Positions 52,092 through 59,193 of a stretch of 64,000 nucleotides of DNA are shown here, piece after piece; the first letter of the stretch is position 1, and each line of letters starts with the position of its first letter. This DNA comes from Streptomyces scopuliridis RB72. Lineage in GTDB: Bacteria; Actinomycetota; Actinomycetes; Streptomycetales; Streptomycetaceae. The position numbers were made by a program, and so were the translations under genes. A model generated the notes under the pieces. The model was given only the letters and a program-made list of their open reading frames with translations, searched no databases and was not told the DNA's origin. Location of the stretch: the NCBI RefSeq assembly GCF_000718095.1, contig NZ_JOEI01000001.1:124001-188000 (forward strand), given 5' to 3'.

Positions 52092-53440
52092 CAGACATCC
52101 CTCGCGGTACGGAAACCGGAGAAGATCTGGCGGCGGACCGGCAGATCCCAGTTGCGGAACGTGCCGCGGCAGGCCACCGCGTCCACCGCGAACGACCCGC
52201 CCCGCAGCACCTTGTGGGCGCTGCCGAAGAACACCTCCGAATACTCGCGGTACGGGAACGCGGCGAACCCCGGATACGGCAGGAAGTCGCTCGACGTCCA
52301 CTCCCAGACGTCCCCGATCAACTGCCGTACGCCGAGCGGGGAGACGCCCTTCGGATAGCTGCCCGCCGGCGCCGGGCGCAGATGGCGCTGGCCGAGATTG
52401 GCCCGCTCCGGGGTGGCCTCGTCGTCACCCCACGGATACCGCAGCGACCGGCCGGAGACGGGGTCGTGGCGGGCGGCCTTCTCCCACTCCTCCTCGCTCG
52501 GCAGCCGCCGCCCCGCCCAGCGGGCGTACGCGTCGGCCTCGTACCAGCTGACATGGAGCACCGGCTCGTCCGCCGGGACCGGCTCCACCACACCGAAGGC
52601 GCGGCGCAGCCACTGTCCGCCCTCGCGCCGCCAGAACAGCGGAGCGCCGATGTCGTGCGTACGGATCTGCTCCCAGCCGGCCGGCGCCCACCAGCGTTCG
52701 TCCGTATAGCCGCCGTCATCGATGAAGTGCTGGAAGGCACCGTTGGTCACCGGCACCGTGTCGATGAAGAACGCCGGGACGAGCCGCTGATGGGCCGGGC
52801 GCTCATTGTCCAGCGCCCAGGGCTCGGTGGAGGTGCCCATGGTGAAGTGTCCGGCGGGTACGAGCACTTCGGCGGGCAGTCCGGTGGTGTCCCCGGCGGG
52901 CGGCGGGGGCGCGGTCAGCGCGGCGGGGCCCCGCCGCAGCTGGTGGGTGATGAGCATCGTCTCGTCGTGCTGCTGCTCATGCTGGGCGATCATCCCGAAG
53001 GCGAACCCCGCGTCCAGCAGCGGACCGCCGTGCAGTGGGGTGCGCTCGATGATGTCCAGCACCCTGCCGCGTACGTCGGAGGCGTAGGCGCGCGCCTCGG
53101 CGGGCGGCAGCAGCGGCAGTGTCGGCCGTGCGGACCGGGGATGCTCGAAGGCGTCATACACGGAGTCGATCTCCGGGCGGATGGCGTCGCGGCCGGCGAC
53201 CGTCCGCAGCAGCCACTGCTCTTCCTGGTTGCCGATATGCGCCAGATCCCAGACCAGCGGGGACATCAGCGGCGAGTGCTGCGCCGTCAGCTCATGGTCG
53301 TCGACGCAGGTGGTCAGCAGAGCGGTACGGTCCCTGGCGGCCGTCAGGGCCTCGACGGCGCGCAGCCGCAGCCGTTCGGCCGGTATCCCGGCGGCTGCCA
53401 CGCTTTCCGCGCCTTCCATGGTTTCCGCGGAGTCGGTCAT
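52091..53440 (-). CDS. egtB: Hercynine oxygenase (iron(II)-dependent sulfoxide synthase)
   Basis: A 449-residue non-haem iron enzyme that joins hercynine to gamma-glutamylcysteine with O2. The DinB_2 domain (about 25-170) carries the iron ligands HIGNQEEQWLL and the HX3HXE string QHEQQHDETM. An FGE-sulfatase domain (about 195-449) has HFTMGTSTEPWALDNERPAHQRLVPAFFIDTVPVTN, VSWYEADAYARWAGRRLPSEEEWEKAA, DVWEWTSSDF and KVLRGGSFAVDAVACRGTFRNWDLP. It overlaps egtA by 4 nt. Confidence 0.96.
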   Translation of the reverse strand: MTDSAETMEGAESVAAAGIPAERLRLRAVEALTAARDRTALLTTCVDDHELTAQHSPLMSPLVWDLAHIGNQEEQWLLRTVAGRDAIRPEIDSVYDAFEHPRSARPTLPLLPPAEARAYASDVRGRVLDIIERTPLHGGPLLDAGFAFGMIAQHEQQHDETMLITHQLRRGPAALTAPPPPAGDTTGLPAEVLVPAGHFTMGTSTEPWALDNERPAHQRLVPAFFIDTVPVTNGAFQHFIDDGGYTDERWWAPAGWEQIRTHDIGAPLFWRREGGQWLRRAFGVVEPVPADEPVLHVSWYEADAYARWAGRRLPSEEEWEKAARHDPVSGRSLRYPWGDDEATPERANLGQRHLRPAPAGSYPKGVSPLGVRQLIGDVWEWTSSDFLPYPGFAAFPYREYSEVFFGSAHKVLRGGSFAVDAVACRGTFRNWDLPVRRQIFSGFRTARDV

Positions 53441-54711
53441 GTCCTGGGGTCCTTCCCGTTCACAGAGGCGCGCAGATCATCGGCGGGACATCGGCCGGGC
53501 ACGACATAGCGGTCGTTGAAGGCCGCGACCGCGTCCTGTACGGCCCGCGTGGCGCCGATGCGCGGGAGTGCTTCCTGGGCGACGGCGAAACAGGCGACCG
53601 CCGCGGCGTGCAGCTCCGGGTCGGTCAGCGCGTGCCGCGCCGCGTTGGCCCAGAGGAGATTGCGGGGCGCGGGCAGCGAACCCGCGGTCTCCGCCAGCGG
53701 TTTGACGGTGCGGTACACGGTCTCCGACGCCTCGGGATCGTCGAACAGCGCGGTGGTGACGGCGAGCGGCACCATCCAGCCGTCCTCGCCCGGCTGGGCG
53801 TCGATCATCCGCAGCTCCAGATGACCACGCGGCCGCACGGGCGGAAACAGCGTCGTGAGGTGGTAGTCGAGATCCGCGCGGACCGGCGGACGCGGCAACC
53901 CGGACCGTATCCACTCCCGGAAGGTCAGCCCGTCGGGCACCGGCCAGGGCCCCTTCTCCGCGCGGATGCACATCACCGGTGTGTCCAGGGCATGCGCGGC
54001 CCAGGCGGCACGGGGCTCGTACCGCGCCGAGGGCGCGGCGGTACGGGCCGGGTCAAGCTGCGCCCACATCGCCTGCCGGGTGGAGCGCCAGCCGGTCGGT
54101 CTGCGTTCGCTCATGGGGGAGTTCGCGAAGGCCGCGACCAGCACCGCGCCCAGCAGATGGGCGAGTTGCCAGCGCCGGCCGTAACCGAGCGGCCCCGGCT
54201 CCTCGTGGCCCGCGTCCAGGCACACCTGGATGGAGGCCGTGGTCCGCATCATGGCGCGCCCGGCCGGACCGATCCGGTCGAGGTAGGTCTCCATCGCGTC
54301 ATAGCGCGGCTCCCGCAGCATGCGGTGCGGGGAGTGCCAGGGGTCCTGTCCGAGTCCCGCGAGCGCGAGTCCCGCCGTACGCAGCGCCGGGCGTACGGTG
54401 TCCAGATCCGCGGCGGTGGTGGTGATGCACTCCATCAGCGACGCGGCGGGCGGGGAGCTGAGCTCCAGCTGGCCGCCGGGTTCGAAGGTGAGTGCCGATT
54501 CGAGGCGCAGGGTCCTCAGCCCCTCGTACGCCTCTCTGAGGCGGTGGGCCGGGACCGCTCTTTCGGGGGAGCGCAGGTCGTGCACGAGCCATTCCAGTTC
54601 CACACCTACGGTGCGGGGCGGGCCCGTCTTGAAGCAGATACCGCGTAGTAGATCCTCGGCGTCGTCCTCGCCGAGTGGTGTTTCCTCATCGGTGAAACCG
54701 TCGGATGGCAT
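53437..54711 (-). CDS. egtA: Glutamate-cysteine ligase for ergothioneine
   Basis: A 424-residue GCS2-family ligase that makes gamma-glutamylcysteine, the sulfur donor for EgtB. Marks are VGVELEWLVHDLRSPERAVP, LTFEPGGQLELSSPPAASLME, TTASIQVCLDAGHEEPG and LELRMIDAQPGEDGWMVP. ATG 54711 was chosen for AGGAGG 8 nt upstream; the longer frame lacks homology. It heads the operon egtABCD; the final pathway enzyme, the EgtE lyase, is not encoded next to it. Confidence 0.94.
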   Translation of the reverse strand: MPSDGFTDEETPLGEDDAEDLLRGICFKTGPPRTVGVELEWLVHDLRSPERAVPAHRLREAYEGLRTLRLESALTFEPGGQLELSSPPAASLMECITTTAADLDTVRPALRTAGLALAGLGQDPWHSPHRMLREPRYDAMETYLDRIGPAGRAMMRTTASIQVCLDAGHEEPGPLGYGRRWQLAHLLGAVLVAAFANSPMSERRPTGWRSTRQAMWAQLDPARTAAPSARYEPRAAWAAHALDTPVMCIRAEKGPWPVPDGLTFREWIRSGLPRPPVRADLDYHLTTLFPPVRPRGHLELRMIDAQPGEDGWMVPLAVTTALFDDPEASETVYRTVKPLAETAGSLPAPRNLLWANAARHALTDPELHAAAVACFAVAQEALPRIGATRAVQDAVAAFNDRYVVPGRCPADDLRASVNGKDPRT

Positions 54712-54882
54712 GGCCGGATCCTCCTGTCGAAGACCGTGCCGGACTCCGCTCCCGGGGTGGGGGCGAAGCGCTTCGTCCAACCTAAAGCCACTCTCGCCGC
54801 TTCGCACAAGAGTGCCCCTGTGGTCATCGTTTCGTCAGAAATCCGGTTGCCCCGAACGCGGTCGTCCACGCGGGATTTCCGC

Positions 54883-55155
54883 ATGAGCGCACCGCTGCGG
54901 GGGATCGCGAAAGAAACGGAGGAGATCGTCCGAACGGGCGGCTACCGTACGGAAACCGGGCGTGACGTGGGGATTCGTACGGCCCTGGACGCGGCGGTCG
55001 CGGGGACCCGGATGTACGGGCCGGCGCCGGTCGCGGTCCCGCCGGCCACGAAGGGGCGACGGGACCCGCGCCGGACCGGGCGACGGGCACTGCTCCGGAC
55101 GGGGGCCGCCGGGGCTCCGGCGGCGCGCGTCACTGCCAGCCGTACAGCTCCCTGA
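54883..55155 (+). pseudogene. N-terminal remnant of a TIGR02452 (bacterial PARG-like) protein
   Basis: The ATG at 54883 opens MSAPLRGIAKETEEIVRTGG ... TALDAAVAGTRMYGPAPVAVP, which looks like the start of the DUF2263/TIGR02452 family (microbial poly(ADP-ribose) glycohydrolase). Homology ends near residue 53 of about 280 expected, and a basic low-complexity tail runs to a stop at 55155. The macro-domain catalytic region is missing. The remaining frame overlaps the 3' end of the PemK-type gene on the other strand by 26 nt. Confidence 0.6.
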
Positions 55156-55612
55156 GCCGGTTGACGACCAGGTTGAACCGCCCGCGGTCCAGCGCGCAGG
55201 CCTCGCGCCGCATGCCCTTCTCGTGGACGCGCAGCACCCGGTCCACATTCACCCACGACTCACGGCCCGCGCGGTCCCACGGCCCGGTCCCGATCGGCAC
55301 CCACTCACGGTCCTGGTTGTGGCGCTTGCTGGAGAGCTGTACGGCGAGCAGCGTGCCGGCCGTCTCACGGGCGACCACCAGCACCGGGCGGTCCTTGCCG
55401 CGCCCGTCGTTCTCCTCGAAGGGCACCCAGGTCCAGACGATCTCGCCGGGATCGGGATCACCGTCGTGCTCCGGGGCGTACGAGGTACGGACCCGCCCCA
55501 CGTCCCGGGGCTCGGCCTCGGTCGTGGCGGCCGGGCCGCCACGGCCGGGGGAGTCGAAGTCGCTGCTGTCACTGGTGCGGTCGCCGCTGCCGGCGCCGGA
55601 GAAGGGCGTCAT
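55130..55612 (-). CDS. PemK/MazF-family protein (type II toxin-like)
   Basis: A 160-residue protein. About 45 hydrophilic residues precede a PemK/MazF-like barrel (about 55-155): GEIVWTWVPFEENDGRGKDRPVLVVARE, LLAVQLSSKRHNQDREWVPIGTGPWDRAGRESWVNVDRVLRV. The GRGKDRPVLVV core is the family signature for ribosome-independent mRNA interferases. No antitoxin gene lies next to it, so it may be a chromosomal housekeeping homologue. ATG 55612 was preferred over an upstream start at 55642. Confidence 0.8.
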   Translation of the reverse strand: MTPFSGAGSGDRTSDSSDFDSPGRGGPAATTEAEPRDVGRVRTSYAPEHDGDPDPGEIVWTWVPFEENDGRGKDRPVLVVARETAGTLLAVQLSSKRHNQDREWVPIGTGPWDRAGRESWVNVDRVLRVHEKGMRREACALDRGRFNLVVNRLRELYGWQ

Positions 55613-55681
55613 CCGGATGACGTTAGATCGTCCGTGGATCACTCCGCGGGGCGGGTCCCTTCCCGGACCAGCCAGTTCGGG

Positions 55682-56380
55682 TCATATCCAGCCGTCCAGG
55701 GACGCCATGAACCCGTCGAAGTCGTCGCGGTGGATGGTGTGGCCGGCGCCCGCCACCGTACGGACCTGGAACCCGCGCCGCTCCAACTCCGCCGCGTTCG
55801 CGGGGGAGATCATGACGCTCGAACCGGCGAGCTGAACGAGCGAGGGGACGACGGGCGCGGCCGGCAGCAGATCGGCGCCGAACGCCGGGGCGAGGCCGAA
55901 CGCGGTGTTCTCGTCCCAGACCGCGAGGGTCTCCAGCTCCACGTCGATGTCCTCGGTCTCCCACCGGGGGTTCAGCGCAGTGATGTCCTCCCGTGACAGC
56001 GTCTTGGCGCGGGCGAGCGCCCGCGGACCGTCCAACTCCCCTTCGCTGCGCGGCAGACACCAGGCCGGGTCGGAGTAGACGGCGCGCCCCGGCGCCAGCC
56101 GCTCCACGGCGAGGGAGAGCGCGAGCCCGCCGAGGGAGTGGCCGATCGCCACCTCGGCGCCGGCCGGCAGCGTCTCCACGAGGTCGTCGGCGAAGAGCTC
56201 CATGCTGTAGTCACCACGCGCGGTGGCGCCGTGGCCGCGCAGATCGACGGCGATCACGCGCAGGCCGCGAGCCGCGAGGGCGGGGCCCACGCGGCGCCAG
56301 GTGCGGTGGTCGGCCATGATGCCGTGGATGAGGAGCGCGACGCGGTCGCCCTCGCCCCAGGTACGGGTGTGGAGTCGCAC
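55682..56380 (-). CDS. Alpha/beta hydrolase
   Basis: A 232-residue alpha/beta hydrolase. LLIHGIMADHRTWRRVGPALAARGLRVIAVDLRGHG gives the oxyanion hole and HG motif, VAIGHSLGGLALSLAVE the Ser elbow, SPANAAELERRGFQVRTVAGAGHTIHRDDFDGF the late Asp and His. GTG 56380 was chosen for GGAAGG 8 nt upstream. The substrate is unknown. The upstream 301 nt hold an 8-bp tandem repeat. Confidence 0.83.
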   Translation of the reverse strand: MRLHTRTWGEGDRVALLIHGIMADHRTWRRVGPALAARGLRVIAVDLRGHGATARGDYSMELFADDLVETLPAGAEVAIGHSLGGLALSLAVERLAPGRAVYSDPAWCLPRSEGELDGPRALARAKTLSREDITALNPRWETEDIDVELETLAVWDENTAFGLAPAFGADLLPAAPVVPSLVQLAGSSVMISPANAAELERRGFQVRTVAGAGHTIHRDDFDGFMASLDGWI

Positions 56381-56424
56381 AGTGCATGCCTTCCGGGATC
56401 TCGGTCGTGCTGTTCCGCTCTCGG

Positions 56425-56464
56425 GCGTATCTGCGTAACGGCGTATCGGCGTACTGGCGTACCG
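56425..56464 (+). repeat. Five tandem octamers GCGTANNG
   Basis: GCGTATCT, GCGTAACG, GCGTATCG, GCGTACTG and GCGTACCG follow one another without gaps. The constant GCGTA core with variable last three bases looks selected or recently slipped. It begins 45 nt upstream of the hydrolase GTG, so it lies in that promoter or leader. Confidence 0.6.
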
Positions 56465-56668
56465 GCGGGGCTGGTTGGGCCGTCCACCGGACCCTGGCGG
56501 ACCGGTCTGGAAAGATACCGGCTGCCATGCCCCAGTCAACCGGGCAGGCCGCCGGCCGTCCCGTTCCGACCAGCGCAGACGTCGCGCGGCCGGCCGGCGT
56601 CCCCCGGGCCACCCCGCGGACCGGACGGGGCGCGGGGGCGGCGACATGCGTCGCCGCGACGGGATGGC

Positions 56669-56674
56669 TAGCGT
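56669..56674 (+). promoter_or_regulatory. Leaderless-type -10 (TAGCGT) for the small gene
   Basis: TAGCGT is followed by 7 nt and ATG 56682. The GGAGG at 56676-56680 is only 1 nt from the ATG, too close to act as a ribosome site. Confidence 0.45.
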
Positions 56675-56681
56675 CGGAGGT

Positions 56682-56951
56682 ATGACTACCGTTCCGCCGC
56701 GCTTCGAGATCCTGCTGGTCGCCGAGTTCACCGAGGGCGACGAAGGGCCGCCCACCGCGGCGAACGCCCTGCGCTCGGCACTCGTCGAGGCGACGGGCGA
56801 AACGGGGGCCTCCGGCTATCCGCACTACGCGGGCAGCGGCATGGAGGCCGACATCGACCCCGAGACCCGCACGGTGGAGGCGCTGCTGATCGACGGCTAC
56901 GAAGTGGACTACGGCCTGTCGGTCCGCGTGGTCGACGCTCCGGCCGTCTGA
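56682..56951 (+). CDS. Small hypothetical protein
   Basis: An 89-residue acidic soluble protein (MTTVPPRFEILLVAEFTEGDEGPPTAANALRSALVEATGE ... YEVDYGLSVRVVDAPAV). It has a beta-alpha-beta look and no membrane or signal segment; I do not recognise the family. Codon use is typical for the window. It ends where the IclR remnant on the opposite strand loses homology. Confidence 0.55.
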   Translation: MTTVPPRFEILLVAEFTEGDEGPPTAANALRSALVEATGETGASGYPHYAGSGMEADIDPETRTVEALLIDGYEVDYGLSVRVVDAPAV

Positions 56952-57061
56952 GGCCCAACCGCGAGATCGCTGTGCCGTACCGCCCTGTCACCGTGCGCGG
57001 GCGCGGACAGGACGCGGAGCACGGCGAGACCGCGCTCCAGCGGGCCCGTGGATTCGGCCAT
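56952..57061 (-). pseudogene. N-terminal remnant of an IclR-family regulator
   Basis: The ATG at 57061 has GGAG 8 nt upstream and opens MAESTGPLERGLAVLRVLSA ... RHSDLA, the usual first 30 or so residues of an IclR regulator up to the second helix. Homology stops before the recognition helix, at about the end of the neighbouring small gene. Such regulators often control beta-ketoadipate pathway genes, and a thiolase follows divergently. Confidence 0.6.
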
Positions 57062-57133
57062 GGGGGTGGCTCCAGGAACGATGCGGACCGTTGACAGCGG
57101 TTGCCCGCGGGCAGAGACTCTGGCGGGGCCATT

Positions 57134-57149
57134 GTGAACCATCGTTCAC
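57134..57149 (+). promoter_or_regulatory. GTGAAC-CATC-GTTCAC palindromic operator
   Basis: A perfect 6+4+6 inverted repeat between the IclR remnant and the thiolase, where an IclR protein would bind both promoters. Confidence 0.55.
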
Positions 57150-57219
57150 CAGGCGAACACCCTGATGGATGAGGGGCGACGTGGGAAGAACCGCCCCGCA
57201 CGGTCATCGCTGTCACTCT

Positions 57220-57247
57220 GTGGGAGAGAAGCCGTGGGAGAGAAGCC
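57220..57247 (+). repeat. Exact 14-bp tandem duplication upstream of the thiolase
   Basis: GTGGGAGAGAAGCC occurs at 57220-57233 and 57234-57247, ending 9 nt before the ATG. It adds a second GGGAG ribosome-site-like sequence. Confidence 0.6.
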
Positions 57248-57256
57248 GGAGATCCG

Positions 57257-58447
57257 ATGACCATTCGCGACGTCTATGTCGTCGACGCCGTCCGCACCCC
57301 GATCGGCAAGTTCGGGGGTGCCCTCTCCTCCGTACGTCCCGACGATCTCGCCGCCCATGTGCTGAAAGCCCTGGTGGACCGCTCGCCGGAGCTCGACCCG
57401 GCCCGGATCGACGACGTCGTGTTCGGGGACGCCAACGGCGCGGGCGAGGACAACCGCGATGTGGCGCGGATGGCCGTGCTGCTCGCCGGACTGCCGGTGT
57501 CCGTCCCGGGAGTGACCGTCAACCGGCTCTGCGGCTCCGGCCTCGAAGCGGTCATCCAGGCCGCCCGCGCGGTCGCCCTCGGTGACGCGTCCGTCGCCGT
57601 GGCGGGCGGGGTCGAGTCGATGTCCCGCGCGCCCTGGGTCCTCCAGAAGCCGGAGCGGGCCTTCCCCGCCGGGCATCAGCAGCTGCATTCGACCACCCTG
57701 GGCTGGCGCATGACCAACCCGGCGATGCCCGCGGAGTGGACGGTTCCGCTGGGCGAGGGCGCCGAACTGATCGCGGACAAGCACACGATCACCCGGGAAC
57801 AGCAGGACGCGTTCGCCCTCGCCAGCCACCGCAAGGCCGCCGACGCCTGGGCCGCGGGCCTGTACGACGACGAGGTCGTGCCGTACGACGGGGTGGACCT
57901 GGTCCGCGACGAATGCATCCGCGACAGCACGTCCATGGAGGCGCTCGGCAAGCTGAAGCCGTCCTTCCGTACGGACGGGACCGGGACGGTGACGGCCGGC
58001 AACGCCTCGCCCCTCAACGACGGCGCCGCCGCGCTGCTCCTCGTCGACGAGGCCGGGCTGCGCGAGACGGGCCGCGAACCGCTCGCCCGTATCCGGGCCT
58101 CCGCGGTCACCGGCGTCGAGCCGCAGCTCTTCGGCCTCGGCCCGGTCGAGGCGGTCCAGCGGGCCCTGGCCAAGGCCGGCCGTACGTTCGCCGATCTCAC
58201 CACGTTCGAACTCAACGAGGCCTTCGCCGCCCAGTCGCTGGGCTGCCTCGCCGAATGGCCCGGACTCGATCCGGCCGTCGTCAACCCGCGCGGTGGCGCG
58301 ATCGCGATCGGTCATCCGCTCGGTGCCTCCGGCGCACGGCTGGCCGGATCCGTCGCCCACCAGCTCGCCGCGGCGGGCTCGGGCACGGGCCTCGCCGCGC
58401 TCTGTATCGGTGTGGGCCAGGGACTCGCGCTCGTACTGGAACGCTGA
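57257..58447 (+). CDS. Acetyl-CoA acyltransferase (thiolase), beta-ketoadipyl-CoA thiolase-like
   Basis: A 396-residue thiolase. The nucleophilic Cys is in VNRLCGSGLEAVIQAARAV, the His in NPRGGAIAIGHPLGASGARL and the acid/base Cys in ALCIGVGQG. RDECIRDSTSMEALGKLKPSFRTDGTGTVTAGNASPLNDGAAALLLV is like PcaF from the protocatechuate route, and the neighbouring IclR and aldehyde dehydrogenase remnants suit aromatic catabolism; a general acetoacetyl-CoA thiolase is the alternative. ATG 57257 has GGAG 5-6 nt upstream. Confidence 0.9.
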   Translation: MTIRDVYVVDAVRTPIGKFGGALSSVRPDDLAAHVLKALVDRSPELDPARIDDVVFGDANGAGEDNRDVARMAVLLAGLPVSVPGVTVNRLCGSGLEAVIQAARAVALGDASVAVAGGVESMSRAPWVLQKPERAFPAGHQQLHSTTLGWRMTNPAMPAEWTVPLGEGAELIADKHTITREQQDAFALASHRKAADAWAAGLYDDEVVPYDGVDLVRDECIRDSTSMEALGKLKPSFRTDGTGTVTAGNASPLNDGAAALLLVDEAGLRETGREPLARIRASAVTGVEPQLFGLGPVEAVQRALAKAGRTFADLTTFELNEAFAAQSLGCLAEWPGLDPAVVNPRGGAIAIGHPLGASGARLAGSVAHQLAAAGSGTGLAALCIGVGQGLALVLER

Positions 58448-58597
58448 GAGACGGTCAATGACGAGGCGGTCGCCCCCTTCGGCGGCGTCGCCGCGTCGGG
58501 CACGGGCGCGCGGTTCGGCGGCGAGGCCAATCTGGAGGCCTTCACCGAACTGCGCTGGACGACCGTACGGCGCGAACCGGCGCGGCACGCGTTCTGA
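58448..58597 (+). pseudogene. C-terminal remnant of an aldehyde dehydrogenase
   Basis: Directly after the thiolase stop, a new frame reads ETVNDEAVAPFGGVAASGTG, then RFGGEANLEAFTELRW and a stop at 58595-58597. This is the last 49 or so residues of a benzaldehyde/vanillin-type aldehyde dehydrogenase, where VNDE...PFGG...SGxGxRFGG is diagnostic. There is no start codon and the catalytic Cys/Glu domains are gone. Confidence 0.75.
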
Positions 58598-58602
58598 AGG
58601 AC

Positions 58603-58637
58603 GGAGCGCCCCGGCGGGGTACAGCCGGGAGCGCTCC
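58603..58637. terminator. Bidirectional hairpin between thiolase remnant and thioredoxin
   Basis: GGAGCGCCCCGGC (58603-58615) pairs with GCCGGG (58624-58629) plus GCGCTCC (58631-58637), 13 pairs with a single bulged A and an 8-nt loop. Confidence 0.65.
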
Positions 58638-58674
58638 TGGTCACTGCGCGCCGTCGGTCACCGGGCGGCTCCGG

Positions 58675-59064
58675 TCACTGCGCGGCTTCGCCGTTCTTGG
58701 CCTTCGCCTCGGCCTCGGCCATCGACTTGCGTACCTCATCCATGTCCAGCGCGCGTGCCTGTCCGATCACGTCCTCCAGGGCGGTCTCGGGCAGCGCGCC
58801 GGGCTGGGCGAACACCGCGACATTGTCCCGGACGATCATCAGCGTCGGGATCGAACGGATCTCGAACGCGGCGGCCAGCTCCTGCTGAGCCTCCGTGTCG
58901 ACCTTGGCGAAGACCAAGTCCTCGTGGCGCTCCGAGGCCTTCTCGTAGACCGGGGCGAACTGGCGGCACGGACCGCACCAGGAAGCCCAGAAGTCGATCA
59001 GGATGAAGTCGTTCTCGGACACCGTCCGGTCGAAGTTCTCCTTGGTGAGTTCCACAGTGGCCAT
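58675..59064 (-). CDS. Thioredoxin
   Basis: A 129-residue thioredoxin-fold protein. The active site is DFWASWCGPCRQFAPVYE (WCGPC), followed by FAKVDTEAQQELAAAFEIRSIPTLMIVRD with the cis-Pro. The C-terminal helix (ARALDMDEVRKSMAEAEAKAKNG) is longer and more charged than in TrxA. ATG 59064 has GGAAGAGG about 10 nt upstream. It is divergent from a disulfide oxidoreductase of the lipoamide dehydrogenase group across 129 nt, which may share control with it. Confidence 0.92.
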   Translation of the reverse strand: MATVELTKENFDRTVSENDFILIDFWASWCGPCRQFAPVYEKASERHEDLVFAKVDTEAQQELAAAFEIRSIPTLMIVRDNVAVFAQPGALPETALEDVIGQARALDMDEVRKSMAEAEAKAKNGEAAQ

Positions 59065-59180
59065 TGCCTGATACCTCTTCCTGACTCTCCGGGTTACGGC
59101 GCCTGCGACAACGGTGTGGGTCATCGCCGTATTCCTGGCCCCTGCCCGGAGATCGTTTGGCCATGCGACCGGCCGCGCGC

Positions 59181-59186
59181 CAGACT
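59181..59186 (+). promoter_or_regulatory. Leaderless-type -10 (CAGACT) for the disulfide oxidoreductase
   Basis: CAGACT is followed by 7 nt and ATG 59194, with no ribosome site. Confidence 0.4.
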
Positions 59187-59193
59187 GGCCCCT

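Larger units (their letters stand above)
56381..56681. other. Intergenic region with an 8-bp tandem repeat
   Basis: 301 bases between divergent genes. Five GCGTANNG octamers occupy 56425-56464. TAGCGT at 56669 is a leaderless-type -10 for the small downstream gene. Nothing else was recognised. Confidence 0.5.
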
